This document shows, one piece after another, positions 52,469 through 61,032 of a DNA stretch of 64,000 nucleotides (its first letter is position 1; the number at the start of each line of letters is the position of its first letter). Origin of the DNA: Acidobacteriota bacterium (lineage in GTDB: Bacteria > Acidobacteriota > Holophagae > Acanthopleuribacterales > Acanthopleuribacteraceae). The stretch spans positions 40,961 through 104,960 of the forward strand of contig PDUC01000029.1 in assembly GCA_002747255.1 (NCBI GenBank). Direction: 5' to 3'. The notes beneath the pieces were generated by a model. The model saw only the letters and a list, made by a program, of their open reading frames with translations, did no database searches and was not told the DNA's origin. The position numbers were made by a program, and so were the translations under genes.

Positions 52469-54499
52469 ATGAAAAAGATTTTTTTAGTATCAATTTGGTT
52501 GACGATTGGAATTCTGTTTGCCTCAGACAATGGAAAAATACAGAATAAACCGATTGATCCCGCCAACATGGATCTAAGCGTTTCACCTGCGGATGACTTC
52601 TATCAGTACGCAAATGGCTCGTGGATGAAGAACAATCCCGTTCCTGATGATAAGTCGGCGTGGACAGCTTTTCATCAGCTGATCGATAAGAATATGAAAA
52701 TGGTCAGGACTCTTTTTGATGAAGTCTCAAAAGCTCAAAACGTCTCTCCAGACAGTCTTCGCTGGAAAATTAAAACCTTTTACAATCTCGGTCTCGATGA
52801 AGAAAAAATAGAAAAAGACGGCATTGCTCCGCTTCAAACGGAACTCAATCGAATTCAAGCTTTGTCCAACAAAGAGGATTTAATGTCTTTTGTTGCCCAT
52901 TCTCAAATTAGAGGCACCAGTCCACTCTTTGCGCTCTTCCCAAGGCAGGATGAAAAGAACAGCAGCATGGTCATTGCCACGCTTTACCAGAGTGGACTTG
53001 GTTTGGCTGATCGGGACTATTATGTGTCAGAAGACGAAAAATACGTTGAAATGCGGGCCAAGTATCTGGAACACATCACTAAAATGTTTCAGCTTGCGGG
53101 TATCTATGACAAGGCTGCAGCCAAGAGGGCCGAAAGAGTTCTCTCCTTTGAAACTCGCCTGGCTAAAGCCTCTTTAACCCGCCTTGAAAACCGGGATCCT
53201 CACAAAACCTATAACAAGATGAATTTAGATAAGCTTGTGGAGCTAGGGCCAGGCTTTGATTGGAAACAGTTCTTTCGTGAGGTCGGTTTAGCCAATCCCG
53301 GCGATATCAATGTCGCTCAACCGCGGTTCTTCACTGAAGTTGGCAAAATGATGAATGATGTAAGTCTGGATGACTGGAAAACGTTTCTCAGTTGGAAATG
53401 GATCGTGCGGTCAGCACCGTATTTAAACAAGAAAATGGTTGAGGAAAATTTCAACTTTTATCAAGCCTATCTTTCTGGAAAGAAAGTAAATGAACCCAGA
53501 TGGAAGAGAGTGAGTCAAGCCACCAATTACGCCCTGGGAGAAGCCATCGGTAAGCTGTATGTCGAGAAGTATTTCCCTCCTGAAGCCAAAGAACGCATGC
53601 TCAAGTTGGTCGCGGGGTTGAGAGAGGCTCTCAAAGACCGCATTCAGCAGGTGGATTGGATGAGTGATGAAACCAAGCACAAGGCTGTTGATAAACTCGC
53701 CCACATTCAGGTCAAAATAGGTTACCCGGACAAATGGAGAGACTACACAAAACTCGTCGTTAAACAGGACTCCTATTTTCAAAACGTGCTGCGGGCATCG
53801 GAGTTTAACTTCAACTACGAGCTTGGCAAAATAGGTAAGGAAGTGGACCGGGGTCAGTGGCACATGAATCCGCAAGTTGTAAACGCTTACTACAATCCCA
53901 ACTCCAATGAAATCGTGTTTCCTGCAGCTATTCTGCAATTTCCGTTTTTTGATATGAACGCGGATGATGCCTTCAATTACGGCGGCATTGGTGTTGTCAT
54001 CGGTCACGAAATGACCCACGGATTCGATGATCAAGGCAGGCAGTACGATGCAGAAGGCAATTTAAAAGAGTGGTGGCTGAAAGCAGACGCCGAAAAATTT
54101 AAAAAAGCGGCAGATGTGCTGGTTAAGCAATACGATTCATTTGACGTTGGTGAAGGTGAGCATGTCAATGGCAGTCTGACTTTGGGAGAGAATATCGCTG
54201 ATCTTGGCGGTGTTATCGTGGCCTATAACGCGTTAAAAAATGCAATTAAAGGCAAGTCAGTTTCAAAAATAGACGGTTTCACGCCCGAGCAGAGGTTTTT
54301 CCTGGCTTTTGCTCAGCTCTGGAGAGGCAACATCCGTCCACAGGCTCTATTGAGACAAGTGAAAGAAGATGTTCATTCACCGGCCAGGTTTCGTGTGCTG
54401 GGTTCCTTGAAAAATTTTGCTCCCTTTTTTGAGGCTTTTGACATCAAGGAAGGTGATCCCATGTATCTTCCTGAAAAGGATCGGGCGAAAATTTGGTAG
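52469..54499 (+). CDS. M13 (neprilysin/PepO) family zinc metallopeptidase
   Basis: Exported endopeptidase of 676 residues that cleaves short peptides. A signal peptide (KKIFLVSIWLTIGILFAS) is followed by the M13 N-terminal domain (DDFYQYANGSWMKNNPVPDD) and the catalytic domain with NAYYNPNSNEIVFPAAILQ, zinc motif HEMTH in VIGHEMTHGFDDQGRQYD, and the third ligand Glu in GENIADLGG. The C-terminal FLAFAQLWRGNIRPQ and SPARFRVLGSLKN are typical. ATG 52469 has AGAGGAG 7 bases upstream; two earlier in-frame ATGs lack a site. It acts in the periplasm or outside. Confidence 0.92.
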   Translation: MKKIFLVSIWLTIGILFASDNGKIQNKPIDPANMDLSVSPADDFYQYANGSWMKNNPVPDDKSAWTAFHQLIDKNMKMVRTLFDEVSKAQNVSPDSLRWKIKTFYNLGLDEEKIEKDGIAPLQTELNRIQALSNKEDLMSFVAHSQIRGTSPLFALFPRQDEKNSSMVIATLYQSGLGLADRDYYVSEDEKYVEMRAKYLEHITKMFQLAGIYDKAAAKRAERVLSFETRLAKASLTRLENRDPHKTYNKMNLDKLVELGPGFDWKQFFREVGLANPGDINVAQPRFFTEVGKMMNDVSLDDWKTFLSWKWIVRSAPYLNKKMVEENFNFYQAYLSGKKVNEPRWKRVSQATNYALGEAIGKLYVEKYFPPEAKERMLKLVAGLREALKDRIQQVDWMSDETKHKAVDKLAHIQVKIGYPDKWRDYTKLVVKQDSYFQNVLRASEFNFNYELGKIGKEVDRGQWHMNPQVVNAYYNPNSNEIVFPAAILQFPFFDMNADDAFNYGGIGVVIGHEMTHGFDDQGRQYDAEGNLKEWWLKADAEKFKKAADVLVKQYDSFDVGEGEHVNGSLTLGENIADLGGVIVAYNALKNAIKGKSVSKIDGFTPEQRFFLAFAQLWRGNIRPQALLRQVKEDVHSPARFRVLGSLKNFAPFFEAFDIKEGDPMYLPEKDRAKIW

Positions 54500-54513
54500 T
54501 TAAGACATTTTAC

Positions 54514-54547
54514 GGCTTCAAGAAAAGCGTTGGCTTTTCTTGAAGCC
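54514..54547 (+). terminator. 15-base perfect hairpin after the M13 peptidase gene
   Basis: GGCTTCAAGAAAAGC, loop GTTG, GCTTTTCTTGAAGCC. It is not followed by a T-run, so it is not a classical intrinsic terminator. It may protect the mRNA 3' end or be a small inverted repeat. Confidence 0.5.
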
Positions 54548-54835
54548 AACGAACGGTTTTGCTTATATGCCACTTTACTGCTGGTATCCTTTCTTAGGGA
54601 TTTTCGCTGTGGTTTCAACGGGCGGGCTTGAACTGAAAACAGTTTACCGGCTGTAACGCCAGTCTTTTCGTTTCTGTGTTTGGCTGTGTTTTTACGGAAA
54701 TCAACTGGCGAATGCGGGTGAGTTTGTCGGCACACTTCCGGCCTATTTGAATTCTGACAATGCGGGAGGAACCGGTGAAAGAAGGGCATACTGGAAAAGT
54801 TGAGACAATTTCTTGGCTTCACCTTATATTTTTTC

Positions 54836-54864
54836 TTGACAGGTTTTTCGGATTGGTGCATGAT
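54836..54864 (+). promoter_or_regulatory. Candidate promoter for tRNA-Gln
   Basis: Perfect TTGACA at 54836-54841, a 17-base spacer and CATGAT at 54859-54864, 37 bases before the tRNA 5' end. Confidence 0.5.
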
Positions 54865-54901
54865 ACTCCACGCGTTAATCAACACGATTGACGCAAAAAA
54901 A

Positions 54902-54976
54902 TGGGGAGTCGCCAAGCGGTAAGGCAGCAGGTTTTGGTCCTGCCATGCGAGGGTTCGAATCCTTCCTCCCCAGCCA
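54902..54976 (+). tRNA. tRNA-Gln (anticodon TTG)
   Basis: 75-base cloverleaf. Acceptor TGGGGAG pairs with CTCCCCA, the D arm is GCC...GGC, and the anticodon stem GCAGG/CCTGC holds loop TTTTGGT with anticodon TTG. The T arm is GAGGG-TTCGAAT-CCTTC (one G-T pair). Discriminator G and an encoded CCA follow. Confidence 0.95.
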
Positions 54977-55152
54977 GATAACTTGGCTTTATTCCACGAT
55001 TAAGGAAAGGGATAAAGCCATTTTTTATATGGGAACCTTGAAAGGGTGCAGGAGCCACGTTGGGGGCAGGTCTTTCAGCGGCAGACAGGCTTTGTGTATC
55101 TCGATTGTCGTCCAGAAGAGGTTGTGGCGCGTTTCAGGGCCTGGGGGGAGCA

Positions 55153-56103
55153 ATGAGACAGAACGAAAGAGAGCTTATGCTCTTTGCTGGCAATTCAAAC
55201 ATGGGATTAGCGGAAAAAATCAGTGCTTCACTGGAAATTCCACTGGGTAAAGTGTCACTTGGACGTTTCAAAGATGGCGAAATAAGCTGTCGCATTATGG
55301 AAAACGTGCGCGGAAGAGATGTTTTTCTCGTCCAGAGCACTTGTTCCCCAGTAAACGACAACATCATGGAACTGCTCGTGATGCTGGATGCGTTTAAAAG
55401 AGCTTCTGTAAGCCGTATAACAGCTGTTATTCCCTATTTCGGCTATGCTCGTCAAGATCGCAAAGATCGACCCAGAGTTCCCATATCGGCTCGTCTCGTT
55501 GCCAATCTTATTGAATCTGCCGGAGCGGATCGCATTGTTACAATGGATTTACACACAAATCAATTGCAGGGTTTTTTCAATGTTCCCACGGACCATATCT
55601 ACGCCGCGCCAGTGATGTTGGAGCGATTGAAACAGTTGGATGGCGATATTATGGTCGTCTCACCTGACGCTGGAGGCGTAGAACGCGCCAGGGCCATGGC
55701 AAAGAGACTCAATAATGCGTCGCTGGCCATAATCGATAAACGTCGCGAAAAGGCCAATGTCTCAAAAGTAATGCATATCATCGGTGATGTGACGGGAAAA
55801 GACTGTATCATTGTCGATGATATTGTCGATACAGCCGGAACCCTGACAAAAACGGCAGAAGCCATTCTTCAGGCGGGAGCTCGAAAGGTCTATGCAGCTA
55901 TTTCGCACCCTGTTCTTTCCCCTCCGGCGCTGGAAAGGATTGAAGGCTCGGTTTTAAAGAAGCTTTTTGTAACGGATTCAATCCCGGTTAAGGGCGCCGA
56001 CCCGGTCTTAGGGAAGATCGAGGTGGTGACAGTTTCGGGTTTAATAGGAGAAGCGATTAAAAGAACGTATTTAGAAACTTCCATTAGTTCGCTTTTTGTG
56101 TAA
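55153..56103 (+). CDS. prs: Ribose-phosphate pyrophosphokinase
   Basis: Makes PRPP from ribose-5-phosphate and ATP for nucleotide, His and Trp synthesis; 316 residues, as in E. coli. Family segments include LFAGNSNMGLAEKI, RFKDGEISCRI, the ATP/metal loop GYARQDRKDRPRVPIS, MDLHTNQLQGFF, VVSPDAGGVERARAMA and the PRPP signature CIIVDDIVDTAGTLTK. ATG 55153 follows a GGGGGGAG stretch and gives the normal length; the frame stays open upstream to 55060, but that part is not Prs-like. It is probably co-transcribed with rplY and pth. Confidence 0.95.
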   Translation: MRQNERELMLFAGNSNMGLAEKISASLEIPLGKVSLGRFKDGEISCRIMENVRGRDVFLVQSTCSPVNDNIMELLVMLDAFKRASVSRITAVIPYFGYARQDRKDRPRVPISARLVANLIESAGADRIVTMDLHTNQLQGFFNVPTDHIYAAPVMLERLKQLDGDIMVVSPDAGGVERARAMAKRLNNASLAIIDKRREKANVSKVMHIIGDVTGKDCIIVDDIVDTAGTLTKTAEAILQAGARKVYAAISHPVLSPPALERIEGSVLKKLFVTDSIPVKGADPVLGKIEVVTVSGLIGEAIKRTYLETSISSLFV

Positions 56104-56160
56104 AATATACGGTTCGGTCTATCCTGCCAGGAGCGGGAGACCGCCAAGAGGAGTTATACT

Positions 56161-56799
56161 GTGAGTATTGAAACAATTGTTGTTAAAGAAAGAGAAATAA
56201 CCGGAAAAGAAGAATCCGGAAGAATCAGGCGTGAAGGTCTGGTACCTGCTGTTGTATACGGATTAAAGAAGGGATCTGTTCCCATCTCGGTCAGTCCAAA
56301 GCAAATTGCCAAAGTATTTCAATCAGAAAAGGGCTTGAACTCTATACTTCTGCTTACCCTTGGTGATACGGGGAGAACATCCCATGTGATGATCAAAGAT
56401 ATGACAAAGCATCCTGTTACCGATCGATTGATGCATGTCGATTTCTTAAGGGTTGATATGGACGAAGTAATTGAATCAAGTCTTCCTCTTAATTACACAG
56501 GCACTGCGCAAGGTGTCAAGCTGGGTGGAATTATGCAGATTGTCAGACACGAAATTATGGTGTCCTGTAAGCCCGGCGACTTGCCCGGTAAAGTAGATGT
56601 TCCTGTTGATCATTTAAACATTGATGAAGCTGTACGCGTTTCAGATCTTGAACTTGGTGACAAAATCGAAATATTACTGGAAGAAGATCGCGTTTTGGCT
56701 GTCGTACACGAACGTGAAGCTGAAGTAGTTGAAGAAGAAGAGACTGAAGGAATTGAAGAAGACGCAACTGAAGAGACTAAAGAAGAAACTGAAGAATAA
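56161..56799 (+). CDS. rplY: 50S ribosomal protein L25 (Ctc/TL5 type)
   Basis: 5S rRNA-binding protein of 212 residues, long form. The N-terminal L25 domain (about 5-95) has KEESGRIRREGLVPAVVYG and MHVDFLRVDMDE, and the C-terminal beta domain (about 100-185) has GVKLGGIMQIVRHEI and HLNIDEAVRVSDLELG. The last 25 residues are almost all Glu and Thr, an acidic tail seen in some Ctc proteins. GTG 56161 has GAGGAG upstream. The prs-ctc-pth order is common in bacteria. Confidence 0.95.
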   Translation: MSIETIVVKEREITGKEESGRIRREGLVPAVVYGLKKGSVPISVSPKQIAKVFQSEKGLNSILLLTLGDTGRTSHVMIKDMTKHPVTDRLMHVDFLRVDMDEVIESSLPLNYTGTAQGVKLGGIMQIVRHEIMVSCKPGDLPGKVDVPVDHLNIDEAVRVSDLELGDKIEILLEEDRVLAVVHEREAEVVEEEETEGIEEDATEETKEETEE

Positions 56800-57393
56800 G
56801 TGTTTCATTCAGATTCCAGATTGATTGTCGGCTTGGGAAACCCAGGTCGACAGTACAGTCAGACCAGGCATAACGCGGGTTTTTTGTTGATTGATTGCAT
56901 GTTGCAGAATTCTGAATACGAATCAGAGTTCATTGCAGAGAACGCATTATTTGCGCTTTACAGACTCCACTTCCCCTTTCGGGCGTTTTTGATGAAGCCC
57001 CTCACTTATATGAATCGGAGCGGCTATGCTGTGTCCGCTTTTCTGGAAGAGTTTGATTTGCCGCTCGGGCGGATAGCTATCGTCTATGATGATTTATCGC
57101 TGCCAAAAACCCGATTCAAGTGGCGTCCAAAAGGATCTTCTGGAGGACAAAGAGGGATGCAGAACATTATCGATGTTCTGGGCACCAATGAGATTCCCCG
57201 GTTGCGTCTCGGTATCGGGTGCGCTGAAAGCGGTCAAGATGCGGCTGATTATGTCTTAAGCTCATTTTCAGACTCTGAAATTGGATTTTTTAAAAAACTT
57301 ATGGGCAAGGCCTTGGATTCTCTGGTATGTTGGTCATTGTATGGGATTGAAAAAACCATGAGCCAATACAATGGCTTTGAACTGGATCTCTAA
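56800..57393 (+). CDS. pth: Peptidyl-tRNA hydrolase
   Basis: Frees tRNA from peptidyl-tRNA dropped by the ribosome; 197 residues. Conserved sites are [20 protein letters not shown] (catalytic His in TRHNAG), [10 protein letters not shown] (Asn), YDDLSLP (Asp) and [16 protein letters not shown] 56800 begins on the base after the rplY stop, so translation is probably coupled. The C-terminal helix ends in a short extension. Confidence 0.95.
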   Translation: MFHSDSRLIVGLGNPGRQYSQTRHNAGFLLIDCMLQNSEYESEFIAENALFALYRLHFPFRAFLMKPLTYMNRSGYAVSAFLEEFDLPLGRIAIVYDDLSLPKTRFKWRPKGSSGGQRGMQNIIDVLGTNEIPRLRLGIGCAESGQDAADYVLSSFSDSEIGFFKKLMGKALDSLVCWSLYGIEKTMSQYNGFELDL

Positions 57394-57434
57394 CAAAAAT
57401 CAAAATAATTACTATATTTACTGGAGGGGCTATT

Positions 57435-59579
57435 GTGAGTAACAGTACTATTTTGTATGTGATTCCACTGGCAGGGATCGTAGCTTTAGTGTTTGCTTAT
57501 ATTAAATCGCATTTTGTGAATCAATCTGATGTGGGTACCGATAAGATGAGAGAAATTTCATCTCACATCAGGGAGGGTGCCATGGCCTTCCTGAGTAGAG
57601 AATATCGTGTTTTATCCATCTTTGTCTTGATTGTTGCCGTGCTTTTGTTCTGGCAATACAGTGGCGAAAAAGGCTCAAGCGGGCTGATTGCAGTCAGTTT
57701 CATTGTTGGAGCCCTTTGCTCTGGTTTAGCTGGTTACTTCGGGATGAAAGTTGCCACAGCAGCCAACGTAAGAACCGCGAATGCAGCCAGAACGAGCTTG
57801 AACAAAGCTCTGAATATCGCTTTCAGCGGTGGTACCGTTATGGGTATGTGCGTTGTTGGATTGGGGCTCTTTGGCCTTGGTCTCTTGTTGCTGACCTTCG
57901 CTCCGGATGGCTTTGCCGTACTGGGGAAAGATGTCTCCCTGGGCAAAGTGGTCAGTATTCTCACCGGCTTTTCCATGGGAGCCTCTTCCATTGCTTTGTT
58001 TGCTCGTGTCGGCGGTGGTATCTTCACCAAAGCAGCCGATGTTGGAGCCGATCTGGTTGGCAAGGTCGAGAATGACATACCTGAAGATGACCCTAGAAAC
58101 CCGGCAACGATCGCGGACAATGTAGGCGACAATGTGGGTGATGTTGCCGGCATGGGAGCCGATCTCTTTGAGTCCTATGTTGGCTGCATGATTGCCGCTA
58201 TGGTTATTGGTGTTTCCTATCTCCCTGAAGCGCAACAACTGAACTCCATTCTCCTTCCTCTTTCCCTGGCTGCCGTTGGCATTGCCGTTTCCATTGCAGG
58301 TACATTTCTTGTGAAAACCAAGGAGGGCGGAAACCCACAAACAGCACTCAATATGGGCACTTTTACTGCCGCCGTTTTGATGACGATCGTTTCCTATTTC
58401 ATTATTCAGTATTTCGTGAAAGACGGGTTTGCCTTCAGCAATTTTAAAGATGAAACAGGAAATCCCAATTTGATTACGGCCATGGACTTGTTCCTGGCTA
58501 CCATTATTGGTCTTGTGGCTGGTTTGCTGGTTGGTTTTACAACAGAATTCTACTGCGCTAAATCCAAACCGCCAGTTAATGAGATTGTTGCGAACTCCGT
58601 GACCGGCCCAGCCACCAATATCATTTCCGGTTTGGGTGTTGGTATGCGCTCAACAGCTCTCCCCATTATTTACATCGCAGCGGCTATTGGAGTTTCTTTT
58701 TACTTTGCGGGTATTTACGGCATCGCCATTGCGGCCTTTGGTATGCTTTCTACAACAGGTATCCAGCTGGCTGTTGACGCCTATGGACCGATTGCCGATA
58801 ACGCTGGGGGTATCTCGGAAATGAGTGAATTACCGCCAGAAGTCAGAGAACGAACCGATAATCTCGATGCTGTTGGAAACACGACTGCGGCTATCGGCAA
58901 GGGCTTTGCCATCGCCTCTGCAGCTTTGACAGCGCTTTCTCTTTTCGCGGCTTTCCGTGCGGCGGTTGAATCCAAAGTAGGCGGCGGATATGTTCTCTCA
59001 CTTGATATCACTTCACCTAGAGTTGTTATCGGATTGTTCCTGGGTGGTATGCTGCCATTCCTGTTTTCTTCCATGGCGATGAAAGCCGTTGGACTGGCTG
59101 CCAACGAGATGATTGAAGAAGTGAGGAGACAATTTAGAGAAATTAAAGGCCTTTTGCAAGGTGAAGCTGATGCTGAATATGCCAAGTGTGTGGACATCTC
59201 AACGGCAGCAGCCATCAAGCAGATGGTTGCACCGGGACTGATTGCGGTACTCGTGCCGGTTGCTGTGGGATTCTTCGGTAAACCGGAGATGTTGGGCGGC
59301 TTGTTGGCCGGTTCAACCGTTTGCGGTGTGCTGTTGGCTATCTTTATGTCTAATACCGGTGGTGCATGGGATAATGCCAAGAAGCAAATTGAAGAAGAAG
59401 CAAAGCAGGTGGATGACGAAGGTGCGGTTATTCGCGGTAAAGGATCTGAAATGCATAAAGCAGCGGTTATTGGCGATACCGTAGGAGACCCTTTCAAGGA
59501 TACTGCCGGTCCTTCATTAAACATTTTAATCAAATTAATGGCCATTGTTGCGGTTGTCATTGCACCTCTTTTGGTGTAA
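57435..59579 (+). CDS. hppA: Membrane-bound ion-translocating pyrophosphatase
   Basis: Integral membrane enzyme of 714 residues with about 16 helices that couples PPi hydrolysis to H+ or Na+ export. The substrate-binding motif [21 protein letters not shown] lies near residue 220, with [11 protein letters not shown] just before it; [11 protein letters not shown] and [15 protein letters not shown] form the C-terminal catalytic part. In [13 protein letters not shown] the residue after GNTT is Ala rather than Lys, which marks the K+-dependent class; which ion is pumped cannot be read by eye. GTG 57435 has GGAGGGG upstream. Confidence 0.95.
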   Translation: MSNSTILYVIPLAGIVALVFAYIKSHFVNQSDVGTDKMREISSHIREGAMAFLSREYRVLSIFVLIVAVLLFWQYSGEKGSSGLIAVSFIVGALCSGLAGYFGMKVATAANVRTANAARTSLNKALNIAFSGGTVMGMCVVGLGLFGLGLLLLTFAPDGFAVLGKDVSLGKVVSILTGFSMGASSIALFARVGGGIFTKAADVGADLVGKVENDIPEDDPRNPATIADNVGDNVGDVAGMGADLFESYVGCMIAAMVIGVSYLPEAQQLNSILLPLSLAAVGIAVSIAGTFLVKTKEGGNPQTALNMGTFTAAVLMTIVSYFIIQYFVKDGFAFSNFKDETGNPNLITAMDLFLATIIGLVAGLLVGFTTEFYCAKSKPPVNEIVANSVTGPATNIISGLGVGMRSTALPIIYIAAAIGVSFYFAGIYGIAIAAFGMLSTTGIQLAVDAYGPIADNAGGISEMSELPPEVRERTDNLDAVGNTTAAIGKGFAIASAALTALSLFAAFRAAVESKVGGGYVLSLDITSPRVVIGLFLGGMLPFLFSSMAMKAVGLAANEMIEEVRRQFREIKGLLQGEADAEYAKCVDISTAAAIKQMVAPGLIAVLVPVAVGFFGKPEMLGGLLAGSTVCGVLLAIFMSNTGGAWDNAKKQIEEEAKQVDDEGAVIRGKGSEMHKAAVIGDTVGDPFKDTAGPSLNILIKLMAIVAVVIAPLLV

Positions 59580-59680
59580 AATGCCGGTTCTGGAATTTCG
59601 GTGGGTGTAAAAGCCCACCAGCTCCTTGCTCTAAACTAAACTAAAATTTAGGGCTTTATATCCATAAGGAGGATAAAACA

Positions 59681-60067
59681 TTGATTACAAGAAGCTATGA
59701 AACAATGTTTATCGCTTTGCCTACACTTAGCCAGGAAGCTCTCGATAATCTAATTGAGACCTTTGAAGGCGTTATCGAAGGTACAGGCGGTAAACTTATT
59801 GAAACAGATAAAAGTTGGGGTCTCAGAAAATTGGCTTATGAGATTCGTGACTTCAAAGAAGGGTACTACACGATCTTCAGATTCGAAGGCGGCGGAGATG
59901 TTGTCAAAGAACTCGAAAGACGTTTCCGTTTGAGTGATTCCGTCATGCGTTACCTCACGGTTCGCGATGAGCGCAAGAAGAAACTGGTTGCTAAAGGTAC
60001 AGCCAGGAAAAACGCCAAGCTGGCCAAAAAGAAGAAACGCCAGTCACGGCAACCCGCCATGGATTAG
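59681..60067 (+). CDS. rpsF: 30S ribosomal protein S6
   Basis: S6 of 128 residues, which pairs with S18 on the 30S platform. It starts ITRSYETMFIALPTLSQEAL and includes KSWGLRKLAYEIRDFKEGYYTIFRFEG and LRLSDSVMRYLTVRDE. The basic C-terminal tail (about 105-128) is longer than average. TTG 59681 has AAGGAGG 8 bases upstream. A hairpin GGTGGG/CCCACC lies at 59600-59619 in the leader. Confidence 0.95.
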   Translation: MITRSYETMFIALPTLSQEALDNLIETFEGVIEGTGGKLIETDKSWGLRKLAYEIRDFKEGYYTIFRFEGGGDVVKELERRFRLSDSVMRYLTVRDERKKKLVAKGTARKNAKLAKKKKRQSRQPAMD

Positions 60068-60079
60068 GAGGTAGAGTCA

Positions 60080-60403
60080 ATGAGTGAAGAACAAGTAAAA
60101 AAAGAAACGAAGCCCGAAAATACAGACAGACCATCTGGTTCGCGAGATGGGAAACCCGGAGGGTTTCGTCGCGGTGGTAAAAAGAAGTTCTTTTACAGAA
60201 GAAGAAAATTCTGTAAATTCCAAGCAGAAAAAATTGACTTTATTGACTACAAGGATGTGGAACTGCTCAAGTCGTTTATCCCTGAAAGAGCCAGAATCCT
60301 GCCAAGAAGACAAACTGGCACCAGTGCTAAGTATCAGCGTATGTTGACTCAAGCAATCAAGCGAGCTCGCCACATGGCGCTCTTGCCTTTTACAACTGAT
60401 TGA
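60080..60403 (+). CDS. rpsR: 30S ribosomal protein S18
   Basis: S18 of 107 residues. The core (about 42-105) has [42 protein letters not shown] and [12 protein letters not shown]. The N-terminal 40 residues are an extra charged, Gly/Arg-rich extension ([20 protein letters not shown]). It lies 12 bases after rpsF with GGAGG upstream. rplI (L9), the usual third gene, is absent here; a terminator follows directly. Confidence 0.95.
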   Translation: MSEEQVKKETKPENTDRPSGSRDGKPGGFRRGGKKKFFYRRRKFCKFQAEKIDFIDYKDVELLKSFIPERARILPRRQTGTSAKYQRMLTQAIKRARHMALLPFTTD

Positions 60404-60408
60404 TGTTG

Positions 60409-60443
60409 AAAAAGGAAGCAGCTTTTCTGCTTCCTTTTTTTTT
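60409..60443 (+). terminator. Rho-independent terminator after rpsR
   Basis: GGAAGCAG (60414-60421), loop CTTTT, CTGCTTCC (60427-60434), then nine T, with A-run on the 5' side. Strong. Confidence 0.9.
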
Positions 60444-60453
60444 GGGGATTTCA

Positions 60454-60861
60454 TTGAAAGAGAAAACTCAATATAAACAGGAGCAGCCTGAACTCTACAC
60501 AGCTCCTCATACCCTTAAAATGGTTGGTCTTGCTTGGTTAATTCCAGGGCTGGGTCATTGGCTGCAAGGCCGAAAGAAAAGGGCTGTCATCTTATTCAGT
60601 GCGCTGTTGCTGGCGGTCTTTCTCGGTGCTATTCTCGGTGGGGATCTCTATCCTTTTAGCGGTGAAGGCAGATTTAGAGCTATCGGAGCGCTTTGTCAAA
60701 GCGGATCGGGACTTTTTTATGCTGTGGTTCGTCTCTTTACCGACAGGGGAAATCCACTCAATATAACCTACGATTACGGCACAATCTACTACTTGATCGC
60801 TGGAATGATTAATTGGCTGGCAGTTATCGACAGCTTTGATATTGCCGTTAAAAGGAAGTAA
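60454..60861 (+). CDS. Small membrane protein, DUF6677-like
   Basis: A 135-residue protein. A polar N-terminus (KEKTQYKQEQPELYTAPHTL) is followed by VGLAWLIPGLGHWLQGRKKRA, a pattern of TM2/DUF6677-like small membrane proteins, and then two or three membrane segments (about 50-68, 75-95 and 110-130). I chose TTG 60454 with GGGGAT upstream; the frame is open back to 60400, but that would put the rpsR terminator inside the gene. Function is unknown. The family name rests on the WLIPGLGH(W/L)LQGR pattern from memory. Confidence 0.65.
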   Translation: MKEKTQYKQEQPELYTAPHTLKMVGLAWLIPGLGHWLQGRKKRAVILFSALLLAVFLGAILGGDLYPFSGEGRFRAIGALCQSGSGLFYAVVRLFTDRGNPLNITYDYGTIYYLIAGMINWLAVIDSFDIAVKRK

Positions 60862-61032
60862 ATTCGTCAGTACGCTGTGTGGCGAATGAAAATACCTGAT
60901 TCGGTGTATGGCTGTGAGCACTTATCAGGTATGGATTGATGTCAGTTCAGACTGTAATTGAAGCCTCCGTTTTTAGTTTACCTGAGTTCAGCCTCAAGGA
61001 GGTGTTCGAAATCCGAATACCAAGGGAAATGC

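Larger units (their letters stand above)
54500..54901 (+). other. Intergenic region ahead of tRNA-Gln, 402 bases
   Basis: A perfect 15-base hairpin lies at 54514-54547, and a promoter for the tRNA at 54836-54864. The remaining 290 bases hold nothing I recognise. A minus-strand frame across this region looks non-coding. Confidence 0.45.

Noticed and set aside
54373-54915. 180-codon minus-strand open frame between the M13 peptidase and tRNA-Gln
   Set aside because: It overlaps the end of the peptidase gene and the 5' end of the tRNA; its composition is unlike the other proteins of the window.
58781-59560. 259-codon minus-strand open frame inside hppA
   Set aside because: It is the antisense shadow of a highly conserved pyrophosphatase and rich in Ser, Thr and Pro, as such shadows are.
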